From NCBI GenBank assembly GCA_017936245.1, contig JAGBFY010000617.1, positions 1 to 5,213 of the forward strand: 5,213 bases of DNA, written 5' to 3'. This DNA is from Kiritimatiellia bacterium (GTDB lineage: Bacteria > Verrucomicrobiota > Kiritimatiellia > RFP12 > UBA1067). The notes beneath the pieces are model-generated. The model was not told the origin of the DNA and searched no databases. It saw nothing but the letters and a program-made list of their open reading frames with translations. The translations under genes were made by a program, and so were the position numbers. Shown here piece by piece: positions 1 to 5,213 of this stretch (position 1 is the stretch's first letter; each line of letters begins with the position of its first letter).

Positions 1-920
1 CGGATCATCTCCGCATATTCGCCCCTTGGACGCGAGAGCGTTCCCGTGAGAACACATCCCGCACCCACCAGAGGGCCTTCCGTCGCGACCTTTGCCTTCG
101 GTGCGCTTCTGGGATCTATGCCAAATTCCTGAAGACGAGCCAGATACCGTCTGCCATACTCTCCATCGAAAAAATTGAGAACGGCCTTTGCCGCCTCGAC
201 CTTTATCGGCAGAATCTTGCGCTCCTTGCCTTTGAGCGAATCGTTCTCTATCACGTTCTTCAGTACAGGAGAACCGGCAAGATCAGCCATACGGGAATGT
301 TCAGCGGCGATGTCCGCTGCGACGGTCGTGCCTACACCGGGTATGCCCGTCGCAAAAAGCCAACGCTCAAGCGGCATGTTGCGAGACGCTTCAAGCGCCT
401 TTATCACAGACTCCGAATTCTTGCCGAATTTGCGTCCTGAGATCTCCAGGGATGCAAGACGTTCATTTGTCAGCGAAAAAAGGTCGAGCGGATCCGATAT
501 CCAGCCCTGTTCGACAAGGGCGTTGATCGCGGTGCCGCCAAGCGCCCGGATGTCGAGCGCGTTGCGGGACGCGAAATGCTCAACCCTACGGAGCAGCTGT
601 GCAGAACAAGCGGGGTTGACGCACCTAAGTGCGATCTCACCGTCGAGACGCTGCACCTCGCCGCCGCATACCGGACACGCGGTCGGCATCACAAACACCC
701 TCTCGTCACCGGTGCGCTTTTCCGGGATGGACGACTCGATCGCAGGTATCACATCGCCCGCCTTAACGAGCCACACGTGATCTCCAATACGGATATCCTG
801 ACGTTCAACCTGATCCGCGTTGTGAAGCGTGGCCCTCGAAATCGTAGAGCCGGCAAGCTCCACCGGTCTCAGCTCCGCGACAGGCGTAAGCACACCGGTG
901 CGCCCAACCTGTACGGTGAT
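1..920 (-). CDS. ligA: LigA C-terminal part (OB, zinc finger, HhH, start of BRCT), in frame with the N-terminal part, cut by window edge
   Basis: These 306 open codons follow the TGA in the same frame; numbering continues from the N-terminal part. The OB fold (about 324-400) contains VGRTG (328-332), LTPVAELRPV, ATLHNADQVER and RIGDHVWLVKAGDVIP. The zinc finger has Cys405, Cys408, Cys423 and Cys428 (CPVC and CVNPAC). Helix-hairpin-helix DNA-binding repeats cover about 434-590, including LDIRALGGTAINALVEQG (445-462) and GIPGVGTTVAADIAAEH (515-531). The BRCT domain begins about 606 with GCVLTGTLSRPRGEYAE and runs off the window. The last HhH repeat is atypical: where ligases have a G-x-G hairpin it reads LPIKVEAAKAVLNFF (560-574). 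There is no second stop or frameshift and codon choice matches the neighbours, so the disruption is recent, an error, or read through. As a separate gene it lacks a convincing start, so it is best read as the rest of ligA; if the TGA is real and not suppressed, this half is a pseudogene fragment. Confidence 0.85.
   Translation of the reverse strand, partial: MTVQVGRTGVLTPVAELRPVELAGSTISRATLHNADQVERQDIRIGDHVWLVKAGDVIPAIESSIPEKRTGDERVFVMPTACPVCGGEVQRLDGEIALRCVNPACSAQLLRRVEHFASRNALDIRALGGTAINALVEQGWISDPLDLFSLTNERLASLEISGRKFGKNSESVIKALEASRNMPLERWLFATGIPGVGTTVAADIAAEHSRMADLAGSPVLKNVIENDSLKGKERKILPIKVEAAKAVLNFFDGEYGRRYLARLQEFGIDPRSAPKAKVATEGPLVGAGCVLTGTLSRPRGEYAEMI
880..912 (-). other. Possible mRNA hairpin just after the ligA TGA
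   Basis: Starting 8 nt after the TGA, ACAGG (912-908) can pair with CCTGT (884-880), enclosing an inner stem GCGCA/TGTGC with one G-U pair and a CCGG loop. The internal loop between the stems is about 4 and 5 nt. It overlaps the conserved VGRTG coding region, so it may be only a by-product of codon choice. The loop does not begin with a G as bacterial selenocysteine-insertion elements usually do. Confidence 0.25.
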
Positions 921-923
921 TCA
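921..923 (-). other. ligA: In-frame TGA interrupting ligA
   Basis: The codons read GTT GTT GAG TGA ATC ACC GTA, with VGRTG four codons further on. Homology continues on both sides in the same frame, so this is a single-codon event and not a frameshift. A C-to-T change of CGA (Arg), or a G-to-T change of GGA (Gly), would produce it. No convincing in-frame restart follows: a GTG at 891-893 lacks a good Shine-Dalgarno site and would remove VGRTG, and the first in-frame ATG is at 687-689, beyond most of the OB fold. Confidence 0.9.
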
Positions 924-1889
924 CTCAACAACAGTCTCCGCGCGTTCGGGGGCGTATTTATAGGCACGCGCCCAGCGCGGACCATGAGCAGTCGCGCCAA
1001 GCACATCGTAGAGACTGCGTTCGTTGAGCTTCACCACAGCGCCGTCTATCTCGAACCTGAACGTATGGCGGAGCGTTTCAAGCTCATCAATGGCCGCATA
1101 CACATCCTCCATCGTTGCGCACGTCTTCGACCACGGAGTGACGGGAAAGCCCCAGTACCTGAACGTTTCAATCATCTCGCTGTGAGTGGAGAAGCCTTCA
1201 CAGCCCGTGCCGCCGGCGTTGTAGATCACGATGTCGAGCGGACGGTTCGCAACCTCCTTCGAATCAAGGAGCTTGAGAGAGCCGGCGGCGGCGTTCCGCG
1301 GATTGGCGAACGGCTCTCGCCCCGACTCCTCCTCGCGCTCGTTGAGCTTGACAAATCCGTCTCGCGTCATGTAAACCTCACCGCGAACCTCCAGAGATTC
1401 AGGCGCAGATGGCGGCAGACGTAGCGGGATTGCCCGAATTGTCTTTACGTTGAGCGTAACATCGTCCCCAACCTGACCGTTCCCGCGAGTAGCCGCACGA
1501 ACAAGGCGGCGATCCTCGTAGAAAAGCGACATCGACACGCCGTCCACCTTTGGTTCGACATTGTAGGTGAAACCATCCACCTCCTTGCGCACCATCGCAT
1601 CGAAATCGGCAAGCTCTCCCTTTGAATGGGTCTTGTCCAAGGACTGCATCGGAGGATTGTGCCGGACCTGCGCAAATCCAGAGAGCGGCTCACCGGAAAC
1701 GCGCTGCGTAGGAGACGAATCGGAATGGAATTCCGGATGCTCCCTTTCAAGCTTCAGCAGCTCTTCGTAAAGAAGATCGTAGTCGCGGTCGCCGATGACA
1801 GGTCGCGCCTCGACATAGTACAGTCTGTCATGGCGCTCGATCTCCGAACGGAGAAACTCGATGCGTTCCTTTATTGATTCACGCCCCAT
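921..1889 (-). CDS. ligA: NAD+-dependent DNA ligase LigA, domain Ia plus adenylation domain, ended by an in-frame TGA
   Basis: LigA seals nicks in DNA during replication and repair, using NAD+ to form a ligase-AMP intermediate. This 322-residue part holds domain Ia (about 1-70), with the NMN-binding signature LYYVEARPVIGDRDYD (Tyr24, Tyr25, Asp34, Tyr37, Asp38), and the whole nucleotidyltransferase domain (about 71-318). Visible motifs are PPMQSLDKTHS (79-89), EPKVDG with Lys114 as the AMP-accepting lysine, TRGNGQVGDDVT (134-145), FANPRNAAAGSL (194-205), EIDGAVVKL (280-288) and the motif V region RWARAYKYAPE (305-315). No catalytic residue appears to be missing. The frame then meets TGA at 921-923, where most ligases have a residue just before the VGRTG of the OB fold, and continues open in the same frame downstream. 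If TGA ends translation, the product is an adenylation module that, judging from studied LigA fragments, could react with NAD+ but not seal nicks. A full-length ligase is about 670 residues. Confidence 0.93.
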   Translation of the reverse strand: MGRESIKERIEFLRSEIERHDRLYYVEARPVIGDRDYDLLYEELLKLEREHPEFHSDSSPTQRVSGEPLSGFAQVRHNPPMQSLDKTHSKGELADFDAMVRKEVDGFTYNVEPKVDGVSMSLFYEDRRLVRAATRGNGQVGDDVTLNVKTIRAIPLRLPPSAPESLEVRGEVYMTRDGFVKLNEREEESGREPFANPRNAAAGSLKLLDSKEVANRPLDIVIYNAGGTGCEGFSTHSEMIETFRYWGFPVTPWSKTCATMEDVYAAIDELETLRHTFRFEIDGAVVKLNERSLYDVLGATAHGPRWARAYKYAPERAETVVE

Positions 1890-1895
1890 TGTCGC

Positions 1896-1899
1896 CCTC
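1896..1899 (-). promoter_or_regulatory. Shine-Dalgarno GAGG of ligA
   Basis: GAGG (in AGAGGG) lies 6 nt before the ATG at 1887-1889, within the 14-bp gap after the lipoprotein stop codon. It supports this ATG as the ligA start. Confidence 0.6.
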
Positions 1900-1903
1900 T
1901 GTC

Positions 1904-2305
1904 TTATTTATAGCGGATCTTCCTACTCTGCTGCGGCTGCATCTGCTGCACAGGCCGCTTTGGCGGCGGCATCGTGGATGAGGAATACGCCTTCTTCTTC
2001 GTAACCAGAACGCCTCGCGTATAGCCTGCCCTGCGAAGAATGAACAGGAGCGCCCGTGGAGCCCTCAAACTGCGCATCCGTTCAGAAACACGGATGTCAA
2101 TCTGGGATTTCTTGTCAACACCGGCATCTTCAAGAAGATCCGGCAGCTCATCAAGTTCAATGAACCGTCCACGCCACAGGAGACCGCCATCTTCCGAGAA
2201 CTCCACCTCCGGGTTTTTTGAATCTGCAATATAGGTCGTGTGCGTGCATCCGGAAAACATGATGATCGCCGACGCAAAAACAATGTTCAGCAGAAATCTC
2301 TTCAT
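1904..2305 (-). CDS. Small lipoprotein with ExbD/TolR-like periplasmic domain
   Basis: From the ATG this is 133 residues (one more if the preceding GTG is used). The N-terminus is a type II signal peptide: Met-Lys-Arg, a hydrophobic core (FLLNIVFASAIIM), then the lipobox-like FSGC with Cys20 as the expected lipidated residue. Phe at the -3 position is less usual than Leu. Residues about 34-102 follow the pattern of the ExbD/TolR periplasmic domain: a short strand and Gly turn (VEFSEDGGLLWRG), a helix in the style of xxLDELPDLLEDAG, a strand (SQIDIRVSE), the ARALLFILRRAG helix and the last strand GVLVTKKK. That resemblance is by eye and remote. ExbD/TolR proteins normally carry an N-terminal transmembrane helix and work with an ExbB/TolQ channel; here a lipid anchor replaces the helix and no exbB is visible. 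The tail (about 103-133) is Pro/Gln/Lys-rich and probably disordered. The gene sits between tlyA (15 bp gap) and ligA (14 bp gap). Confidence 0.8.
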   Translation of the reverse strand: MKRFLLNIVFASAIIMFSGCTHTTYIADSKNPEVEFSEDGGLLWRGRFIELDELPDLLEDAGVDKKSQIDIRVSERMRSLRAPRALLFILRRAGYTRGVLVTKKKAYSSSTMPPPKRPVQQMQPQQSRKIRYK

Positions 2306-2309
2306 CACT

Positions 2310-2316
2310 CCACCTC
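2310..2316 (-). promoter_or_regulatory. Shine-Dalgarno GAGGTGG before the lipoprotein gene
   Basis: GAGGTGG lies in the short gap after the tlyA stop. The GAGGTG core is 5 nt from the ATG at 2303-2305 but only 2 nt from the GTG immediately before it (2306-2308), so the ATG is the better start. Confidence 0.6.
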
Positions 2317-2320
2317 TCTA

Positions 2321-3064
2321 TCACGCTTCAGGCTTGCGCCACCATGCGAGATACTCTATATTTCCCTTGTCCCTCCCCTTTATCGGAGACTCGACAACCC
2401 CAAGCAGGGAAAGTCCCAATTCGTTCTTTCCAAACTCAGAGATATCCGCAACAACCTGCTCTCTCACCGCCGGATCCGTCACAACTCCGCCGGGAGCCGC
2501 GCCGCGGCCGGCCTCGAACTGGGGCTTGATGAGCGATATTATCTCACCGCCAGGCGCCAGCACCTCCACCATCGGCGGAAGAATGAGCTTGAGCGAAATA
2601 AAGCTTACATCTGTCACTGCGCGAGAGGGAACTTCAGGGAGATCCTCACTCTTCATGTAGCGGGCGTTGAAGTTCTCCTTGACCCACACGCGAGGGTCGG
2701 ACCTCAACTTCCAGGCCAGCTGGTTGGTACCGACATCCACAGCCATCACACGCTTCGCGCCATGCTGAAGCATGCAGTCGGTGAAGCCTCCGGTGGAAGA
2801 CCCCACGTCAAGGCATACGAGGCCGTCAACACTCCAGTCAGGGAATGACGCAAACGCACCTTCCAGCTTCTCGCCGCCACGGGATACGAAACGGGGCGGA
2901 GCCTCAACATCTATGCCGTCGGTCTCGGAAACCTGCAGGGCTGACTTTGCGGCGACCTGTCCGTTCACGCGGACCTTGCCGCCCATCACAAGCGACTGGG
3001 CGACAGTTCGCGATGCGGCAAGCCCCCTCTCGACGAGAGCGTTGTCGAGACGCATCTTCATCAT
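2321..3064 (-). CDS. tlyA: TlyA family rRNA (cytidine-2'-O)-methyltransferase
   Basis: The 247-residue protein transfers a methyl group from SAM to the ribose 2'-OH of a cytidine in rRNA (known TlyA targets are 23S C1920 and, for some members, 16S C1409). An N-terminal S4 RNA-binding domain (about 4-60: RLDNALVERGLAASR, then GGKVRVNGQ) precedes a Rossmann-like FtsJ-type methyltransferase domain. Visible motifs are FVSRGGEKLEGA (59-70), the SAM-binding LDVGSSTGGFTDC (85-97), DVSFISLKLILP (152-163) and LIKPQFEAG (178-186). The K-D-K-E tetrad expected for the family can be placed at Lys66, Asp152, Lys180 and Glu237. Length is normal. The protein ends soon after EYLAWWRK and lacks the C-terminal tail of mycobacterial TlyA, so it may be the short type acting only on 23S rRNA (inference). 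Its ATG lies in an ATGA overlap with the upstream stop; ATGs at codons 2 and 4 are alternatives, and the ribosome binding site is weak, suggesting translational coupling. The old name hemolysin A is probably a misnomer for function. Confidence 0.95.
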   Translation of the reverse strand: MMKMRLDNALVERGLAASRTVAQSLVMGGKVRVNGQVAAKSALQVSETDGIDVEAPPRFVSRGGEKLEGAFASFPDWSVDGLVCLDVGSSTGGFTDCMLQHGAKRVMAVDVGTNQLAWKLRSDPRVWVKENFNARYMKSEDLPEVPSRAVTDVSFISLKLILPPMVEVLAPGGEIISLIKPQFEAGRGAAPGGVVTDPAVREQVVADISEFGKNELGLSLLGVVESPIKGRDKGNIEYLAWWRKPEA

Positions 3065-4389
3065 TCAATCGTCTTGATCGTGCGGACATCCGCCTTGCGG
3101 AAATCCTGCATGATGCCTTCTTTGACCTCAAGGCGATACGTGTCGGGATTGCTGCTGTCCACAAGAACGCCACGGTACGTGCCGGACACCGTCTCAATCT
3201 CCGTATCCGGAATGAAGATGCGCTTGAGACGGAGATTGAGCTTTGTCGCCTTCTTCGCTTCAATCTTGACCTTGCCCTTCGTCTCTGCATATCCGCGAAG
3301 ACGCGCAAGAAGCTGATACTCACCGGCATTTATGTCGCGAATGAACAGCACATCGGATTTCACGCCTGAAAGGTCCGCCTTCTTGCCGCGATGGGCGGAC
3401 GTCGTACCGACGACCTTGCCATCCATCAGGATCCGAGCGCCGGGAGGCGTCGTGGTGACTTCAAGCCAACCGAGGATGGATTCGAACTTGATCTCCTCCG
3501 TAAGCTCGCCACCGTTCTCCATCATGACCGTCTTAAACACCGGAGCGTAACCGGGAAGTTCCGCCTTGATGGTGTGCACACCCGGACGAACGGGAGAGAG
3601 CGTCAGCGGAGTCTTTCCGGCATAGTTGTCATCCACCGTCACACGGGCTCCATCCGGATAGGATATGACGGACAGTTTTGCAGGACGGCCGCGCATCGAA
3701 AGCGAAAGGGACTGGCTGTCACCCGGGACGATTCGCAGTTCGCGCTTTTCATCCTCATAGCCCCTGAGCTTGAACACGAACGTCGCATAGCCCTTCGGCA
3801 CCTTGTCGATACGGCATGGCGTAGTCCCGCGGACGATTCCGTTCACCTGCACAGTGGCTCCGGCGGGTTCCGACACACATTCGACGACGCCAGAATCCAG
3901 CACGAGCTTTTCGGAGACGGCAACCGGGGTGCGCCCGGAAAGAGTCACGTTCACGCGCTTCGCCTGATAGCCGACACACTCGATGTTAAGGGCGTACGTC
4001 TTGTCGGTGTCAAGATCCGTAATGAGAAGCGGAGTCGTGCCGAGCGAAGTGCCGCCAAGCTTCACATTAGCCCCTTCCGGATCCGTCTTCACGAGAAGCA
4101 GACCCTTCTCCTGCTCGAGATCGTAGTCTTTGGTCAGGAAATCGCCATCGGCAACGGCAATGATCTCCTCGACAGGACGACGCCCGGGAGCCTCCACCCT
4201 GAGCAGATGCTTGCCGGCCGCAACATTGAACACAGAAACTGGCACGACACCCTTCGACTCCCCGTCAAGAAGAACCTTCGCACCTTCAGGCCTCGCAGTC
4301 ACGTCAATGCGCGTAGGCGAGTTCCCAAATGCGGTCAACGCCGAAAAGACGCACAGCGCAACGGCTCCAATCAGTCCAGACATTCTCAC
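3061..4389 (-). CDS. Secreted protein with five tandem PEGA domains
   Basis: This is a 442-residue exported protein. Residues 1-22 form a signal peptide (Arg2, then the hydrophobic core LIGAVALCVFSALTAFG) with no lipobox cysteine. Five PEGA-type beta repeats follow, each marked by its P-x-G-A motif: about 27-92 (RPEGAKV), 96-165 (DPEGANV), 166-232 (EPAGATV), 237-302 (YPDGARV) and 308-388 (PPGARI). Most show the family's later pattern of D/N-G, then G-T/K-T-P, then G-Y or G-R near the repeat end. The fifth carries an insertion of roughly 20 residues (about 330-350, rich in Lys and Asp). A C-terminal beta-rich segment (about 393-442) follows. PEGA domains are found in surface and envelope proteins, are related to carboxypeptidase-regulatory-like folds and have no known catalytic role, so a structural or binding function outside the cytoplasm is likely. 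The GTG start is preferred for its Shine-Dalgarno spacing and because it supplies the n-region arginine. The gene overlaps both neighbours by 4 bp. Confidence 0.9.
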   Translation of the reverse strand: MRMSGLIGAVALCVFSALTAFGNSPTRIDVTARPEGAKVLLDGESKGVVPVSVFNVAAGKHLLRVEAPGRRPVEEIIAVADGDFLTKDYDLEQEKGLLLVKTDPEGANVKLGGTSLGTTPLLITDLDTDKTYALNIECVGYQAKRVNVTLSGRTPVAVSEKLVLDSGVVECVSEPAGATVQVNGIVRGTTPCRIDKVPKGYATFVFKLRGYEDEKRELRIVPGDSQSLSLSMRGRPAKLSVISYPDGARVTVDDNYAGKTPLTLSPVRPGVHTIKAELPGYAPVFKTVMMENGGELTEEIKFESILGWLEVTTTPPGARILMDGKVVGTTSAHRGKKADLSGVKSDVLFIRDINAGEYQLLARLRGYAETKGKVKIEAKKATKLNLRLKRIFIPDTEIETVSGTYRGVLVDSSNPDTYRLEVKEGIMQDFRKADVRTIKTIE

Positions 4390-5213
4390 TTCGCACCTCC
4401 CTTCTTGATGCGGTTCTCCGCATCCACCAGTTTTGCGGCGGCCTCCGCATGACGCGGATCACGGTTATCGGGCACAAGCTCGCACAGTATCTTCAGTTCG
4501 CGTATCGCCCGCTCCCAATCGCCCATGTTCACGGCGCGGTCAACCTCGAAACGCTGATCCTTGTAGCGACGGTCAAGCTCAGCGCGCACCATGTCACGCT
4601 TCGTGATGAGCTCGCCGTAGTCCTCCGGCTTGGGATTGACCGTTTCAAGATCCATAACGGCCTCATCGTACAGCTTGAGCGCGGCGGCAAGATTTCCGTA
4701 GTTTACGTCACGCTCCTCCCACTTCGCATCTGCGGAAAGACGGGCCTGTGCACTCATCTCGGTGAGCTTCTCGGCGGAATACTGGATTGCCCAGATGCCA
4801 AGCTCGTTCTGCGAGAACGTCTCGAGGGCGAGACGCACCGACCGGAACGACTCCGGCTCCGTTGCATTCTCCACAGTGCAGGAGAACGCGACGGAACCGC
4901 GCACAACTCGCAGTTCGTAGCGGTTCAGCTCGCCGGGACGCGCTGTGCCGGAATATTCCTTTTCCAGCTTGAAGAGCTCAGAGGACGAAAACAGCTTGTC
5001 AAGTTCCTCGCGGGCCTTGTCCGACAAAACGGCGGACTTCTTTATGTGACGGTCGCTTTCGGGAACATCATCCAGTTCAGCGCGAATGTTTCCACCGGCA
5101 TCAACATCTATCGCATATCGGCAGATGCCCTTGGTGGAAGCTTCGACCTTCTCGTATGAAACGGACCACAGTTTCGCAGGCGCAAGAGGACGCGCCACGG
5201 AGCCGGTCTCCCC
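4386..5213 (-). CDS. TPR-like hypothetical protein, 5' end missing
   Basis: I do not recognise a named family. The frame is open up to the window edge (275 codons visible plus a TGA stop), so the real start probably lies outside. A GTG at 5196-5198 could be a start but has no clear ribosome binding site, and the frame stays open upstream of it. Counting from the window edge, residues 1-135 alternate beta-like stretches (WSVSYEKV, CRYAIDVDAGG, RYELRVV, VAFSCTVEN) with a charged helix. Residues 135-275 look almost entirely helical, and the part near 215-268 (the motif GDWERAIRELKILCELVPDN, then AEAAAKL) has the spacing of a TPR-type helical pair, the usual signature of a protein-binding scaffold. 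The C-terminus is very charged. Its TGA lies inside the GTGA that starts the PEGA-domain gene, so the two are probably translationally coupled and may act together at the envelope. Without the N-terminus, localisation (signal peptide, lipoprotein, membrane anchor or fused domain) cannot be judged. Confidence 0.8.
   Translation of the reverse strand, partial: GETGSVARPLAPAKLWSVSYEKVEASTKGICRYAIDVDAGGNIRAELDDVPESDRHIKKSAVLSDKAREELDKLFSSSELFKLEKEYSGTARPGELNRYELRVVRGSVAFSCTVENATEPESFRSVRLALETFSQNELGIWAIQYSAEKLTEMSAQARLSADAKWEERDVNYGNLAAALKLYDEAVMDLETVNPKPEDYGELITKRDMVRAELDRRYKDQRFEVDRAVNMGDWERAIRELKILCELVPDNRDPRHAEAAAKLVDAENRIKKGGAK
4396..4400 (-). promoter_or_regulatory. Shine-Dalgarno GGAGG deciding a GTG start
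   Basis: A perfect GGAGG (within GGGAGGT) sits 6 nt upstream of the GTG at 4387-4389 and 12 nt upstream of the ATG at 4381-4383. The spacing favours GTG as the start of the PEGA-domain protein. The site lies inside the last codons of the upstream gene, consistent with coupled translation. Confidence 0.7.

Noticed and set aside
175..780. Plus-strand open frame (201 codons) opposite the C-terminal part of ligA
   Set aside because: The opposite strand encodes the OB, zinc finger and HhH domains of LigA; the plus-strand product is Ser/Arg-rich and featureless.
921..923. General reassignment of TGA to an amino acid (codes 4 or 25)
   Set aside because: The first three genes of the cluster end in TGA at expected C-termini and two of these stops overlap the next start. 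No other gene has an internal TGA, and Trp and Gly are encoded normally by TGG and GGN.
921..923. Selenocysteine at the ligA TGA
   Set aside because: The position corresponds to a linker residue (Asp in E. coli LigA by my alignment), not a redox or catalytic Cys, and the nearby hairpin does not meet the usual bacterial SECIS loop requirement.
576..1424. Long plus-strand open frame (282 codons) opposite ligA
   Set aside because: It is antisense to unmistakable LigA sequence, its translation is Arg/His-rich with no family resemblance, and long antisense frames are common in GC-rich genes.
2309..2320. Terminator or promoter between tlyA and the lipoprotein gene
   Set aside because: The 15-bp gap is filled by a Shine-Dalgarno sequence, with no room for a hairpin plus T-tract or a -35/-10 pair.
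3391..4452. Long plus-strand open frame (353 codons) opposite the PEGA-domain gene
   Set aside because: The minus strand carries a signal peptide and five PEGA repeats with good start and stop signals. The plus-strand product is low-complexity Arg/His-rich and crosses a gene boundary.
4329..5159. Plus-strand open frame (276 codons) opposite the TPR-like gene
   Set aside because: The minus-strand frame fits the GTGA overlap and the ribosome binding site of its neighbour. The plus-strand frame has no context, and its translation resembles nothing I recognise.
5196..5198. GTG as true start of the TPR-like gene
   Set aside because: The frame stays open through the window edge, and no Shine-Dalgarno site is visible in the bases before it, so a start outside the window is more likely.

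Overview
This window is part of one densely packed, minus-strand gene cluster from a moderately GC-rich bacterium. It reads from high to low coordinates: a 5'-truncated gene for a TPR-like protein (past 5213 to 4386), a secreted five-repeat PEGA-domain protein (4389-3061), the rRNA 2'-O-methyltransferase TlyA (3064-2321), a small lipoprotein whose core resembles the periplasmic domain of ExbD/TolR (2305-1904), and the NAD+-dependent DNA ligase ligA (1889 to beyond position 1). Neighbouring genes overlap by 4 bp or are 12-15 bp apart, so a single transcript entering from beyond 5213 is the simplest reading. No tRNA, rRNA, CRISPR array, insertion sequence, internal promoter or clear terminator was seen, and there is no gene-free stretch above 15 bp.

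The main anomaly is in ligA. After 322 codons covering domain Ia and the complete nucleotidyltransferase domain, an in-frame TGA (921-923) interrupts the gene exactly at the junction with the OB fold. The same frame then stays open for another 306 codons to the window edge. Those codons encode a recognisable OB fold, a four-cysteine zinc finger, helix-hairpin-helix repeats and the start of a BRCT domain. No frameshift is involved. TGA appears to be an ordinary stop here: three neighbouring genes end in TGA at expected positions (two inside 4-bp start/stop overlaps) and none contains an internal TGA. The ligA TGA is therefore a sequencing or assembly error, a recent nonsense mutation, a suppressed or recoded codon, or a real split into an adenylation module and a separate remainder. 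I consider the first two most likely.

The organism cannot be named from this window. A lipoprotein signal, an ExbD/TolR-like domain, a secreted PEGA-repeat protein and bacterial TlyA and LigA point to a diderm (Gram-negative-type) bacterium. The mix of PEGA and TPR-like envelope proteins would fit a Verrucomicrobia/Kiritimatiellota/Lentisphaerota-type genome, but this is a low-confidence guess. In function the cluster combines cell-envelope proteins (the first, second and fourth genes) with housekeeping nucleic-acid enzymes (TlyA and LigA). Nothing in the sequence shows a direct functional link between the two groups.
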